NCBI RefSeq assembly: GCF_947492535.1
Contig: NZ_CANLNH010000004.1
Span: forward strand, 62,001-126,000
Direction: 5' to 3'
DNA: 64,000 nucleotides
From: an uncultured Dokdonia sp.
Lineage (GTDB): Bacteria; Bacteroidota; Bacteroidia; Flavobacteriales; Flavobacteriaceae
Numbering within the stretch: the stretch's first letter is position 1; each line of letters starts with the position of its first letter. Of this stretch, positions 43,069 through 53,494 are shown one piece after another. The notes below the pieces were generated by a model, which had not been told where the DNA came from, did no database searches, and worked only from the letters and a program-made list of their open reading frames with translations. The position numbers and the translations under genes are program-made.

Positions 43069-45243
43069 TTATTCTTCTCCTGTTAAATTGTATATTAGTA
43101 ATAAAGGAAGATATGGTCCATTATTGCCTTCAATGCTTACAGTAATTTCTGCTTCATAGAGCATATCTATAACACTTTCTGGGTCTGCAAAGGTTACAAA
43201 ATTGTTGATATATAGCCTTCCATCAAAAGTGTTGTCTATGTATTCCAAGATGAAATCCTCAGGGTCGGCATCACTTCCACCGTCTTGTGGCGTTAGAAAG
43301 ATAGCTACTTGTTCTATTAGTTCAATACTGTTTCCAGATACCTCCATGGAGAGCGTGAATGTCTCTCCATCATCGTTTTGAGTTAGAGATGCTTGTGTGA
43401 TTCCTATGATTTCTCCTTCTTCAACATCAAAAACTACATTTGTGGTGCCCAGTACTTCATCTGATTCACTCAGGAGTGTCGCCTCGGTTTCATATTGCGT
43501 ACTCAATACATCTGTATTGACATCTCCATAGATTCCATCAAAATTATAAAGATCTGGATTGTTTGCATCAGGTTGCAATACTAAGGTCATTTCTAAAGCA
43601 GTACCATCTAGATTTCCTTCTGGTATGATAATACGGCTATTTATTGGACCAGAACTATTAGTTGGTGCTCCAGCAGTAGGCTTTGCTTCGACTTGACCTT
43701 TAATACGAATAACACCTGTACTATTTTTAGTAATCACTGTTTGAGTAAATTCATATGGCGTTTGTCTATCTTCTATTGTAAAAGTCACATCTTCTACTCC
43801 TATAGGCTCATTTGCCGAGTTATATGTAGTTACCTGAGTTGTATAGTCTGTACCGTCGGGATTGTTACTTACATAAGTGTATACAAAATCACCATCTATA
43901 CGAAAAATTTTGTCTTCGATACCTATTTCTCCATTATCTTGACTTTCTAAAACAATTTCTTCTGTGTCTCCAGAGATAATTCCTGACGGAATCTGCATTG
44001 TAGCATAGGCAACGTCTTGCGAAATAGGATTCTTTAGCCTCATACGGATACGAGTCGTTCCATTAGGTCTTATAATGTGTTTAGGATTACGAGTAATTCC
44101 TTCAAGTAGTGTAACGGCACTTTGTACGGCCTCTTCTATAATGTTTCCATCAGTATCTATAATGGTCATTTGATGTATTACATTTTGTGCGGCTTCTACA
44201 GCACCTACAAACGTTGGATTTTCATGCCCAATAGATCTAAACTTAATAGTATTTTCATTTTCTGAAACAGGAAATAATTCAAGTTCAAAAGGCTCAAAAC
44301 CTTGTCCTTCTAATGGCATGACAACAGTCGTTAATTTGTCTATATTAGAACCGGTTTCAGCAGTTACTCGTGTTTCTACATACATGGTTTGTCCAAAAAC
44401 AAATGACGCTGAGTTTCTTATGGTATTTGAATTGGGTGAAAGGGTTACAGGAGTTATAAAATAATCTTCATCAATGGTTTGACCATTTACATCTTTTGTA
44501 GTAATAGAAATTTGCAACTCGTCACCAGGTAAGATATCACTACCTCCTGTAAGCTCGGCGAGTTGTGCTATGACAGTTCCTGTAAGCCCTATATTTCCAT
44601 CTGTTTCATCATAGGCAGTCATCTCCATTTCTAAAGGTTCTCCTTTAATGAGAATTCTACCATACAACTCTACACGGGCAAATACGGTAATGCCTTCTGG
44701 TTGATCTGTACGTAAACGTAGTGGAATTGATACACTGCTTGGTGATAGGTAAAGACTTTCAATACGATTTATATCGGTCCCATCATTATCTTGTGCCGTT
44801 ACCCATGTTTCACTTTGATCTCCAACGGGCTCTCCAAGTTCATTATATAAAGTAGCTGTTTGTTGAAAAGGTTTTCCAACTGGAAACAAATGATTGTCGT
44901 TAAGCATGGATTGTGTTTTTTGCATTTTACGGATGCTTTTACGTATGCTAGATACTTCCATTTCAAAAGGCTCTGGAAATGGATTTTCTCCGTCTATAGG
45001 TGTGTATTGTACCACCGCATTTGTAACAGAGTTTGTTGGATCGTCTACTACAATGACACTTTTGTAATTACGTCTTGGTCTTTGTTTAAGTCTATTACGA
45101 TTTCCAATTATGACAGCATTGGTTGTTGTGGTGCTATTTGCTGTAATAAGAGCTTCTTCGTGTTCTATAAGATCGTCTTGCTCACAGCTAAGCATTATTA
45201 TAAAAGCAAAGCAAAGGATAGAAAGGAATTTAATGGTCTTCAT
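43069..45243 (-). CDS. Large beta-rich lipoprotein, unknown function
   Basis: 724 residues from the ATG at 45243 (MKTIKFLSILCFAFIIMLSC): a signal peptide with lipobox MLSC; a longer ORF start would precede it. No catalytic motif. The body is regular beta-sandwich-like sequence with similar phrases recurring about every 90-100 residues (for example TLYNELGEPVGDQSETWVT and TTYNSANEPIGVEDVTFT; YFITPVTLSPNSNTI, IEEAVQSAVTLLEG), suggesting 6-7 tandem Ig-like domains. Acidic and poor in cysteine. It may be an adhesin or surface layer component; this is inferred from architecture only. Confidence 0.7.
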   Translation of the reverse strand: MKTIKFLSILCFAFIIMLSCEQDDLIEHEEALITANSTTTTNAVIIGNRNRLKQRPRRNYKSVIVVDDPTNSVTNAVVQYTPIDGENPFPEPFEMEVSSIRKSIRKMQKTQSMLNDNHLFPVGKPFQQTATLYNELGEPVGDQSETWVTAQDNDGTDINRIESLYLSPSSVSIPLRLRTDQPEGITVFARVELYGRILIKGEPLEMEMTAYDETDGNIGLTGTVIAQLAELTGGSDILPGDELQISITTKDVNGQTIDEDYFITPVTLSPNSNTIRNSASFVFGQTMYVETRVTAETGSNIDKLTTVVMPLEGQGFEPFELELFPVSENENTIKFRSIGHENPTFVGAVEAAQNVIHQMTIIDTDGNIIEEAVQSAVTLLEGITRNPKHIIRPNGTTRIRMRLKNPISQDVAYATMQIPSGIISGDTEEIVLESQDNGEIGIEDKIFRIDGDFVYTYVSNNPDGTDYTTQVTTYNSANEPIGVEDVTFTIEDRQTPYEFTQTVITKNSTGVIRIKGQVEAKPTAGAPTNSSGPINSRIIIPEGNLDGTALEMTLVLQPDANNPDLYNFDGIYGDVNTDVLSTQYETEATLLSESDEVLGTTNVVFDVEEGEIIGITQASLTQNDDGETFTLSMEVSGNSIELIEQVAIFLTPQDGGSDADPEDFILEYIDNTFDGRLYINNFVTFADPESVIDMLYEAEITVSIEGNNGPYLPLLLIYNLTGEE

Positions 45244-45387
45244 GATTAAAAGAATGGTTTTAGTTTTTCTGACCACGAAAATACTTGGAGAGCCTGTCTA
45301 GATATTGAAGAAGTTTCTGAATCACTTAATTTACTTCTAAACAACGTTTTTTAGTACATAATACTACTTTAATGGTTGGATTGTAGT

Positions 45388-45409
45388 ATACGCTTTCGCG
45401 AAAGCGTAT
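45388..45409. repeat. Perfect 22-bp copy of the dispersed palindrome
   Basis: AT, ACGCTTTCGCGAAAGCGT, AT: 22 bp symmetric, between the converging ends of the lipoprotein promoter side and the LytTR gene end. Intergenic. Confidence 0.9.
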
Positions 45410-45462
45410 TTATAAACAGTCCCGTATATATCAAAAAAGTATGATAGTGTATAATATCTTTA

Positions 45463-46212
45463 TTAGAGATTGGTCACTAGCGTAAGGAACTCTTCTTTTT
45501 TATCTCTAGAAATGGGGATATTTTCTTCATTATCCATTATAATATAACCACCATCACTTTTGACGTATTCTTTAATACACGATAAATTAATTAGAAATGA
45601 GCGATGCGGTTTATAAAAGAGATGATTGTTTTTGAATAGATCTACATAGTGTTTTAAAGGTTTTGTGATCAATATGGTGCCTTCATCTCGTGTATATACT
45701 TTTGTATACATACCATCTGCTTGTAACATGATAATAGCGTCAAAAGGCATAAATTTGATGCTATTTGCTACAGGGAGTGCAATTTTTTCAAATGACTTTT
45801 TAGTAAAACTTTCTTTGAGGGCCTCTAATTTTAGATGAATTTCTGACTTACCAATTACTTTAATTGCTTTATTTACAGCTTCTTTAACTTGATTGGGGCG
45901 TATAGGTTTTAATAAGTAATCTATAGCTGCTAGTTGAAAAGCTTTTATAGCATATTCACTGTATGCAGTGGTAAATATGATTTCAAAGTTTAAGATGTCT
46001 TTATCTATAAAATTGAGAATCTCTAACCCGGAATGTTTTGGCATTTCGATATCTAAAAAAACAATATTAGGTTCTTCTTTTTTAATAATATCAATACCGT
46101 CCAATAGATTAGAAGCTTCATATATTTCCTTTATTTTAGGGCAGTTTTCTGTAATAAGTATGTGTAGAAGGTTACGAGCTCGTTTCTCATCATCTATAAC
46201 TATTGCTTTCAT
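45463..46212 (-). CDS. LytTR-family response regulator
   Basis: 249 residues. Receiver domain with phospho-acceptor D54 in VFLDIEMPKHSG, with the usual TTAYSEYAIKAFQLAAIDYLLKP ending near 110. The C-terminal LytTR DNA-binding domain covers about 145-249 (DAIIMLQADGMYTKVYTRDE, KPHRSFLINLSCIKEYVK). It is encoded 4 bp downstream of the sensor kinase and is its expected partner. Target genes are unknown; the divergent large lipoprotein is not necessarily one. Confidence 0.93.
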   Translation of the reverse strand: MKAIVIDDEKRARNLLHILITENCPKIKEIYEASNLLDGIDIIKKEEPNIVFLDIEMPKHSGLEILNFIDKDILNFEIIFTTAYSEYAIKAFQLAAIDYLLKPIRPNQVKEAVNKAIKVIGKSEIHLKLEALKESFTKKSFEKIALPVANSIKFMPFDAIIMLQADGMYTKVYTRDEGTILITKPLKHYVDLFKNNHLFYKPHRSFLINLSCIKEYVKSDGGYIIMDNEENIPISRDKKEEFLTLVTNL

Positions 46213-46215
46213 GTA

Positions 46216-48189
46216 TTACGATTTTAAAAGAGGTATGTCTAGTGTTACTTTTGTGCCTTGCGCATTACCTAATTGATCATATAGATCTATAATTTCCACA
46301 CCTATTTTTTTATTCTCTTTATAATTTAAGAGTTGCAATCTGTTTTCATTTGCTTGTGTAGCAAATGATTGATGCATGACTCCTTGTTGTTCTTTCATAA
46401 TCGCCGAAGCTTTCCTGCCTATCCCATTATCTTGTATGGCGCAGGATATAATTTCCTTTTTAGACTGTGTGAAAGAAATGTGTAGTATACGTTCTCCATC
46501 TTTGTGAAGCAATCCGTGTTTTAATGCATTTTCTACATAAGGCTGTATAAGCATGGTAGGGAGTTTTACAATATCTGTTTGTATGTTTTTACCTATATTT
46601 ATTTTATAGGTTAGTGTGTCTTCAAATCGCAATGTTTCTAAATCAAGATACATTTGTAGACTTTCTATTTCTTCTTGTACTGTAATAAAACCAGCATCGC
46701 TATGATCAAGGTATTTACGTATAAGATCTGCAAATTTGCCTAAATAATCACTCGCTAGGTTTTTTTCGTTGAGAATGATATATTCTTGTATAGAATTGAG
46801 TGCATTAAAAATAAAATGTGGATTCATTTGTGCTTTTAGTGCTTTGAGTTCGCTATTGCGATATTGTTTTTCTAAAGCAAGACGTTTCTGTGTTTCTTTT
46901 AATTTTACGGTAATTAGCTCTGCTTTTTTCTGAGCCTTTATTCTTCCAAAAAAGAATAAAGAAGAAATTAGTACAAGTGCGGCGATAATAGATGAACCTA
47001 TAAATAGATTTCGATTTTTAGAGCTTTCTAATTGTGCAATGGCAGCTTGATTTTGTGCTGTGATTTTTTCTTGTTTGGTTTTCTCTGTTTCGTACTTAAT
47101 TTCAATATCTGAAATAGCATTTTGTTTTTCAATTCCTAAAATGCTATCTTTTAATATGTTTAATATTTGAGTAGTTTCTAGTGCTTTTTTATATTCCTTT
47201 TTTGCTATGAAATATTCAATCTGTGATTCGTAAAAATAATTTTTGTAAGAAATGTCTTTTGAGTTTTTGATAAGGTAATATGACTTGTCAAGATATTCTT
47301 TTGCCTCTGCTAAATTGTTCTGGATGATTGCTATTTGTGCGAGATTATTATAACTCTTGATAATTCCTGTATTACTATTAAGTTCTTTGTAATAATCTAA
47401 TGCCGTTCTATAAGATTCACTAGCAAAAGAATACTTCTTTTGTCTTTTGTAGATGATTCCTTTATTAGTGTTTAGATTTGCTAAACTTCGTTTTGATGTA
47501 ATAAGTTTTTCAGCTTTTATCGCGTAAAATAAAGCAGAATCTGTTTTTTTGAGATCAAGATATACGACAACTAAGTTGTTGTATATTTTTGGATTTGCAA
47601 TGTTAGAAACTTCACTTTTTATGTTAAGACCTTTCAGAAGTATAGATTTTGCTTTTGAAGACTCTTTCATTGTTATATATAACGCCGCCAAGTTAACATG
47701 TGCAATTAATAATTGTTTATTGTCACTATTCTTTTGAGCATAGGAAATTATTTCAGAAAAGTTTTGAATGGCCTCTTTGTAATTTCCTTGTGCTTTGTGC
47801 ACATTTGCGATACTTCCTTTGAGTCCGTAAATATTAAATGAATCTTTTGCAACGATTGCTATATTTTTTGCACGGTTATAATAGTATAACGCAGAGTCTA
47901 AGTTGTTTTTTCTTCTGTAGTAAATACCTAGCTCTTTATTAAAAAATGTTTTGTAGGTGTTAGATTTTTTACGCTTACTTTCAGCTATGCCATATTCTGC
48001 AAAGTATTTGTTTATTTCTGGGTATTGATCTCTGTAAAATGTTGTGGCATCAAAAAGTGCTTTTAATTTTTCTTCTGAAGTAGGTAGCGGATTTATTATT
48101 TCGAGAACACTATCTAGTTTTTTCTGTTGTGAAACCACAGTAGTATGAACAAAGACAATAAAAAAGAAGATTAAATATCGTGTAGGCAT
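46216..48189 (-). CDS. TPR sensor histidine kinase, LytS/His_kinase (PF06580) type
   Basis: 657 residues. Signal peptide, then a periplasmic tetratricopeptide array (about 30-360), a membrane helix near 395-415 (LFIGSSIIAALVLISSLFFFG), a coiled coil, then the His_kinase domain with H458 in ALKAQMNPHFIFNALNSIQEYI, and HATPase (QDNGIGRKASAI). It lacks a HisKA dimer helix, as is typical for the LytS group. It signals to the LytTR regulator encoded just downstream. Confidence 0.92.
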   Translation of the reverse strand: MPTRYLIFFFIVFVHTTVVSQQKKLDSVLEIINPLPTSEEKLKALFDATTFYRDQYPEINKYFAEYGIAESKRKKSNTYKTFFNKELGIYYRRKNNLDSALYYYNRAKNIAIVAKDSFNIYGLKGSIANVHKAQGNYKEAIQNFSEIISYAQKNSDNKQLLIAHVNLAALYITMKESSKAKSILLKGLNIKSEVSNIANPKIYNNLVVVYLDLKKTDSALFYAIKAEKLITSKRSLANLNTNKGIIYKRQKKYSFASESYRTALDYYKELNSNTGIIKSYNNLAQIAIIQNNLAEAKEYLDKSYYLIKNSKDISYKNYFYESQIEYFIAKKEYKKALETTQILNILKDSILGIEKQNAISDIEIKYETEKTKQEKITAQNQAAIAQLESSKNRNLFIGSSIIAALVLISSLFFFGRIKAQKKAELITVKLKETQKRLALEKQYRNSELKALKAQMNPHFIFNALNSIQEYIILNEKNLASDYLGKFADLIRKYLDHSDAGFITVQEEIESLQMYLDLETLRFEDTLTYKINIGKNIQTDIVKLPTMLIQPYVENALKHGLLHKDGERILHISFTQSKKEIISCAIQDNGIGRKASAIMKEQQGVMHQSFATQANENRLQLLNYKENKKIGVEIIDLYDQLGNAQGTKVTLDIPLLKS

Positions 48190-48622
48190 TTTGCGTTCAT
48201 AAGTTTCTCAAATATCTTAAATAAAATAGAATTAGATATAAATGTTTTCTAGAATGCATATTTAGTTTTCTAAAATACTAACTTTATTTATTTAAGGAGA
48301 GTTTAATACCTTGAGCTTTGCTCCGCTAGTAAAGCGTGAATGATTTAAAATGAGAAGCCGTTGAATGCCTCATAAGCTTGATTCGAAGATTATTTACTCT
48401 AAAAAATTAGACTGTTGAAAAAATGATTCTATAGTGTAAGTGTTATTCTGATTTAGAATTATTTTAATAGGTAATCACAGATAGCTCAATAATAACTTTA
48501 TAAAGTACTTAACACAATATTTGCACAAAAACTTCGTCCTTTATAGGGCGAAGTTTTTTATTATAGTATTTTTGGAATAACTATTGTAAATACTCCTACT
48601 AAATAACCAAATCTTACCACGA
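48190..48622. other. Divergent noncoding region with an isolated hairpin
   Basis: 433 bp between divergent genes. A fragment of the long-form repeat (GCTTTGCTCCGCTAGTAAAGCGTGAAT reverse-complement class) lies near 48312-48341. A hairpin with T-run is at 48527-48559 (AAAAACTTCG / CGAAGTTTTT), preceded by AATATTTG, similar to a -7 box. No gene ends at it. Confidence 0.45.
48527..48559 (+). terminator. Isolated terminator-like hairpin upstream of the DUF3108 gene
   Basis: A 10-bp perfect stem, extended by three pairs including one G-T, and a T6 tail. It could be an attenuator, a 5' protective hairpin or the end of an unseen short transcript. Confidence 0.5.
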
Positions 48623-49426
48623 ATGAGAACATCGGTAAAACATATAAGACAATTGCTCTCAATAGGAGTCCTGACCTTAGTAACTACGTTTGTAAATGCA
48701 CAAGAGATTGAATCAGCCTATAAAGAAGGAGAGTGGTTTAAGTTTAGAGTACATTATGGATTGATTACAGCTGGATATGCAACACTTACAGTAGAAGATT
48801 CAAAGTATAATGATATTCCAGTATATCACGTAAAAGGATATGGAGAAACAAGTGGTGTATCTAGATGGTTTTTTAAGGTGGAAGATTATTACGAAAGCTA
48901 TATAGATAAGAATACAGACCTACCCTATCAATTTATTCGTAAAATAGATGAAGGTGGGCATACCAAAGATAAAGTCATTGATTTTGATCAGCAAAACCAT
49001 AAAGCACATATATTTAATAGAAAGCATAATACCCGTGATACTGTAGATACAGCTATTAATGTGCAAGATATGGTTTCGGCATTTTATTACTTACGTAATC
49101 ATATAGATGCGACAAATCTTAAGGAAGGAGATGAGACTACCTTAACGATGTTTTTTGATAAAGAAAACTACCCTTTTAAACTTCGTTTTTTAGGACGTGA
49201 AGTGATGAATACAGAATTTGGTAAAATAAGATGTCTTAAATTTAGACCTTTGGTACAGTCGGGTCGAGTATTTAAAGAAAAAGAAAGTCTTACTGTTTGG
49301 GTGAGCGATGATGAAAATAAAGTGCCTATTCGTATTAAAGCCAGCTTGGCTGTAGGATCTCTTAAAGCAGATTTAGAAGCATTTAAAGGACTCAAACATT
49401 CTTTTAGAATTGTAGTAGATAATTAA
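48623..49426 (+). CDS. DUF3108 periplasmic protein
   Basis: 267 residues, signal peptide (MRTSVKHIRQLLSIGVLTLV ... FVNAQ). Beta-rich body with the DUF3108 pattern: GEWFKFRVHYGLITAGYATL, HVKGYGETSGVSRWFFKVEDYYESYID, and NVQDMVSAFYYLRN. Function of the family is unknown; it is common in Bacteroidetes. It opens a likely operon with TDO, M23 and pgi. Confidence 0.82.
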   Translation: MRTSVKHIRQLLSIGVLTLVTTFVNAQEIESAYKEGEWFKFRVHYGLITAGYATLTVEDSKYNDIPVYHVKGYGETSGVSRWFFKVEDYYESYIDKNTDLPYQFIRKIDEGGHTKDKVIDFDQQNHKAHIFNRKHNTRDTVDTAINVQDMVSAFYYLRNHIDATNLKEGDETTLTMFFDKENYPFKLRFLGREVMNTEFGKIRCLKFRPLVQSGRVFKEKESLTVWVSDDENKVPIRIKASLAVGSLKADLEAFKGLKHSFRIVVDN

Positions 49427-49436
49427 CCAAACACTA

Positions 49437-50375
49437 ATGAAGAAAAAAATCGAACCAGATATTGAGCGTATTATAGACGCTCTTGATGATAAATATGAAA
49501 AAATAGATCAAGATCTTGACGATCATCTGGAAGGATTATTACAAAGTAAACCCATTACTTATTGGGATTACATACATACAGACGCCTTATTAAATCTCCA
49601 ATTACCACGTACAAATTTTCCTGATGAGAATGTATTTATCATGTATCATCAACTCACAGAGATTTTATTTAAGATGGTATTATGGGAAATCGAACAGATA
49701 GCACATCATAAAAACCTAACAGCAACATTTTTTGCATCGCGTTTAGATCGCATAAGCCGCTATTTTGATATGCTTACCTCGTCTTTTAGCATTATGAAAG
49801 ACGGTATGGATCTAGATCAATATATGAAATTCAGGAAAACATTAACGCCAGCTAGTGGATTTCAAAGCGCTCAATATAGAAAGATAGAATTTGCGAGTAC
49901 AGATTTAATTAATTTAATAGATGCGCGCTTTCGCGAAACCATAGATAGAAACACTCCCTATGAACATGCGTTAGAACACTTGTATTGGCAGGCAGCTGGA
50001 AAGAATTACCAAACAGGAAAAAAGAGTTATTTACTATATGCTTTTGAAGAAAAATATAAAAATGAGTTTATCGCATTCACAAAAGAATATAATACTATAA
50101 ATTTGTACGCTAAATTCAAGTCCCTACCAGAAGCAGATCAAAATGATCCAGCCTTGCGAAAAGCAATGCGACATTATGATTATACAGTGAACGTTACTTG
50201 GGTGATGTCACACTACCATACAGCAAACCATTATTTAAATAATGGGAAGGAAGTAGTAGAAGCAACAGGAGGGAGTGAATGGACAAAATATATGCACCCT
50301 AAATATCAGCGTAGAATATTCTTTCCAGATGTTTGGACAACCGAAGAATTAGCAAACTGGGGGCAAGATGTATAA
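49437..50375 (+). CDS. kynA: Tryptophan 2,3-dioxygenase
   Basis: 312 residues. Haem enzyme that opens the indole ring to N-formylkynurenine. Family landmarks: FPDENVFIMYHQLTEILFKMVLWEIEQI, LTPASGFQSAQYRKIE, EHLYWQAAG, and the terminal SHYHTANHYL ... TGGSEWTKYMHPKYQRR. It starts 10 bp after DUF3108, and 19 bp before the M23 gene. A palindrome core is read here as ARFRET at 49927-49939. Later kynurenine-pathway genes are not in the window. Confidence 0.93.
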   Translation: MKKKIEPDIERIIDALDDKYEKIDQDLDDHLEGLLQSKPITYWDYIHTDALLNLQLPRTNFPDENVFIMYHQLTEILFKMVLWEIEQIAHHKNLTATFFASRLDRISRYFDMLTSSFSIMKDGMDLDQYMKFRKTLTPASGFQSAQYRKIEFASTDLINLIDARFRETIDRNTPYEHALEHLYWQAAGKNYQTGKKSYLLYAFEEKYKNEFIAFTKEYNTINLYAKFKSLPEADQNDPALRKAMRHYDYTVNVTWVMSHYHTANHYLNNGKEVVEATGGSEWTKYMHPKYQRRIFFPDVWTTEELANWGQDV

Positions 50376-50394
50376 AGCATAGACACTAAAACCT

Positions 50395-51684
50395 GTGAGA
50401 GTAAGAATCATATTAGCCATATCATTACTCGCTATAAGCATTGTTGCTTGTGGTGACAAAGAAGAAAAAGAAGCACCCGTTCAAAAAGTGGAGCCCGTTG
50501 AGGTGTTACCACCAAGTAAAGTCTATGGGTATGTGCTTGACGACTATATTGTAGAGCGTGACACTGTAAAATCAGGAGATAGTTTTGGGAAAATACTTTT
50601 TGAATCCCATGTAGACTATGGAACTATTCAGCAAATTTCAGATACTATAAAAGAAGTTTTTGATACGCGTAAGATACAAGTAGGCAAACCTTATGTTTTA
50701 CTAAAATCAAAAGACACAACAGAAACAGCAAAGGTTTTTATTTATGAAAAAAATAAAGAAGATTATGTTGTTGTAGACTTTCAAGATGAAGTTATTGCCG
50801 AAGAAAAATCACATCCAGTTACCATTGTAGAAAGAGAAGTATCTGGCGTTATAAATAGTAATTTGTCTTCTACATTTGATGAATTAGACACAAATGTTCT
50901 TGTAGCCTATAAAATGGCCGATATTTATGCATGGACGATAGATTTCTTTAAATTACAAAAGGGAGACCGGTTTAAAGTAATTTATGAAGAGCGTTATGTT
51001 AACGATAGTATTGCTGCAGGAATAGGAAGAATAAAAGCAAGTATTTTTGAACATAAAGGAAGACCTGTATACGCATATCTTTTTGAGAATGATTCATTGC
51101 CTGGAGGATCTGATTATTTTGATGAAAAAGGAGACAATCTAAGACGTGCATTTTTAAAAGGACCTCTTAAATTTAATAGAGTCTCATCCCGATATAATTT
51201 AAAGAGACGTATAAAATATTACGGTTATAAAGTACGTCCACACAAAGGAACAGACTTCGCTGGTGCTATTGGCACACCAATTCTTGCTACAGCAGATGGC
51301 ACAGTTACTAAATCAGAGCGTCGCGGAGGTAATGGTAACTATGTAAAAATACGTCATAACGGAACCTATGAAACGCAATACCTACATATGCAAAAACGTA
51401 TAGCGAGAGTAGGTGATTTTGTAAGACAAGGTGAGGTTATAGGTACTATAGGTATGACAGGAAATACGGGAGGACCTCATGTGTGCTACCGTTTTTGGAA
51501 AAATGGACGCCAAGTAGATCCGTTTAAAGAAGATCTTCCCGCTTCAGAACCACTGGCAGAAGATCTGAAACCTATATATGATAGCATAATGAAACCTTTG
51601 CAAAGACAACTTGAAGGAATTCCTTTCGCTTCAGAAAGTGAAGATATAGATGCTTCTACTACATTACAAGAACAAGATTTATAA
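50395..51684 (+). CDS. M23 peptidase lipoprotein
   Basis: 429 residues, GTG start, lipobox SIVACGDK. N-terminal half is an OapA/LysM-like helix region (VEVLPPSKVYGYVLDDYIVE). The catalytic domain has HKGTDFAG (HxxxD), then YLHMQKRIARVGDFVRQGEVIG, then TGNTGGPHVCYRFWKNGRQVDP. The final HxH is H-V-C, with cysteine where zinc-binding histidine is usual. That may still bind zinc, and I have seen this form in flavobacterial members. Likely envelope peptidoglycan hydrolase or regulator. Confidence 0.85.
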   Translation: MRVRIILAISLLAISIVACGDKEEKEAPVQKVEPVEVLPPSKVYGYVLDDYIVERDTVKSGDSFGKILFESHVDYGTIQQISDTIKEVFDTRKIQVGKPYVLLKSKDTTETAKVFIYEKNKEDYVVVDFQDEVIAEEKSHPVTIVEREVSGVINSNLSSTFDELDTNVLVAYKMADIYAWTIDFFKLQKGDRFKVIYEERYVNDSIAAGIGRIKASIFEHKGRPVYAYLFENDSLPGGSDYFDEKGDNLRRAFLKGPLKFNRVSSRYNLKRRIKYYGYKVRPHKGTDFAGAIGTPILATADGTVTKSERRGGNGNYVKIRHNGTYETQYLHMQKRIARVGDFVRQGEVIGTIGMTGNTGGPHVCYRFWKNGRQVDPFKEDLPASEPLAEDLKPIYDSIMKPLQRQLEGIPFASESEDIDASTTLQEQDL

Positions 51685-51705
51685 TCTACGGTAAATAACT
51701 ACCCC

Positions 51706-53319
51706 ATGAAAAATAGCAACCCAACTCAAACAAATGCGTGGAAGAAATTACAAGCGCATTTTGAAACCATAAAGGATACACATCTTACGTCGCTTTTTAA
51801 AGATACTAATAGAGCAGCTACATTTACAATACAATGGCAGGATTTTCTTGTAGATTATAGTAAAAATAGAATCACAGAAGAGACAAAAGAGCTTTTAGTA
51901 GAACTTGCAGAAGAAGTAGGGCTTGCTGAGGCTATTACAAGCTATTTTGGAGGAGAAGCCATTAATGCGACAGAAGATCGTGCTGTAATGCATACAGCGT
52001 TGAGAGATTTTTCAGGTACTGCTTTTCAAAAAGAAGAAGTTGCACAAGTACGTTCTTCTATAGAAACATTTACTAAAAGCATTATAGAAGGCACTCACAA
52101 AGGCGCTACTGGAAAAACAATTACCGATGTTGTAAATATAGGAATTGGAGGATCAGACTTAGGTCCAGTGATGATTGTAGAGGCTTTACAATATTATAAA
52201 AATCACCTCACTACGCATTTTATCTCAAATGTAGATGGAGATCATGTGATGGAAACCATTAAAGACCTTGATCCAGAAACAACACTTTTTGTTATTGTGT
52301 CTAAAACATTTACAACCCAAGAGACATTAAGTAATGCTACGACAGTACGTACGTGGTTTGTAGATAGATTAGGAGAAGAAGCTGTAGAACGTCACTTTGT
52401 AGCGGTGTCTACAAACTTAGAAGCTGTTCAGAATTTTGGAATTGCTTCACAGAATATTTTTCCCATGTGGAATTGGGTGGGAGGCCGTTTCTCTTTATGG
52501 AGTTCGGTAGGACTTTCTATTGCTCTTGCAGTGGGATATGATCATTTTGAAGCACTGCTTAAAGGAGCTCATGAGATGGATGTTCATTTTAAAGAACAGC
52601 CTTTCGGCGAAAATATTCCAGTGATTACAGCATTGTTAAGCGTTTGGTATAACAACTTCTTTGGAGCCGAAAGCGAAGCTGTCATTCCCTACACACAATA
52701 CTTACACAGATTGCCAGCGTATTTACAACAAGCTATTATGGAAAGTAATGGTAAAAGTGTAGATCGTAATGGAACTCCTGTTTCTTATGAAACTGGAAAT
52801 ATTATTTGGGGCGAACCAGGTACCAATTCTCAACATGCATTCTTTCAATTAATTCATCAAGGAACCAAATTAATTCCAGCAGATTTTATTGGATTTAAGA
52901 AAAGCTTACACGGAAATACAGATCACCATGATAAATTAATGGCCAATTTCTTTGCGCAAACAGAGGCATTAATGAATGGTAAAACTGAAGCACAAGTACT
53001 ATCGGAATTTGAGGGAAGTACGCTTTCGCGAAAGCGTATAGAGCAACTAACCCCTTTCAAAATTTTTGAAGGTAATAAACCTACCACTACGTATCTTATA
53101 GATGCGCTTTCTCCAAAGACTTTAGGAGCATTAATCGCTATGTATGAACATAAAATTTTTGTGCAAGGAGTTATTTGGAACATCTATAGTTATGACCAAT
53201 GGGGTGTAGAGCTTGGTAAACAGCTTGCTAAACAAGTGCTTAGCGATTTTGAAGATGTAAAAACATCAAATCATGATGCTTCAACAAAGCAATTAATGAT
53301 TTCTTATAAAAATGCATAA
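51706..53319 (+). CDS. pgi: Glucose-6-phosphate isomerase
   Basis: 537 residues. Converts glucose-6-phosphate to fructose-6-phosphate in glycolysis. Landmarks: [78 protein letters not shown], and the C-terminal [14 protein letters not shown]. Length normal. Gap from M23 is 21 bp, so co-transcription is likely. A perfect palindrome copy at 53019-53038 lies in frame, encoding TLSRKR between conserved blocks. Confidence 0.97.
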   Translation: MKNSNPTQTNAWKKLQAHFETIKDTHLTSLFKDTNRAATFTIQWQDFLVDYSKNRITEETKELLVELAEEVGLAEAITSYFGGEAINATEDRAVMHTALRDFSGTAFQKEEVAQVRSSIETFTKSIIEGTHKGATGKTITDVVNIGIGGSDLGPVMIVEALQYYKNHLTTHFISNVDGDHVMETIKDLDPETTLFVIVSKTFTTQETLSNATTVRTWFVDRLGEEAVERHFVAVSTNLEAVQNFGIASQNIFPMWNWVGGRFSLWSSVGLSIALAVGYDHFEALLKGAHEMDVHFKEQPFGENIPVITALLSVWYNNFFGAESEAVIPYTQYLHRLPAYLQQAIMESNGKSVDRNGTPVSYETGNIIWGEPGTNSQHAFFQLIHQGTKLIPADFIGFKKSLHGNTDHHDKLMANFFAQTEALMNGKTEAQVLSEFEGSTLSRKRIEQLTPFKIFEGNKPTTTYLIDALSPKTLGALIAMYEHKIFVQGVIWNIYSYDQWGVELGKQLAKQVLSDFEDVKTSNHDASTKQLMISYKNA

Positions 53320-53461
53320 AAAATTATTTTTTTTCTAGTAAAATAGACTTTTAATAAATAAATCTTATGATATATTCATAATTGATGCATTGTGTTTATA
53401 AAAAACTCTATAATGTTAATTAATTAACGTTGTGATAATCTTAACAGATACAAGAATTGGT

Positions 53462-53469
53462 TAATTTTG
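53462..53469 (+). promoter_or_regulatory. Predicted -7 element (TAATTTTG)
   Basis: Exact TAnnTTTG match, 26 bp before the Oar-like receptor ATG. Confidence 0.6.
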
Positions 53470-53494
53470 CCATGCTTAATTCAATCAATTCATT

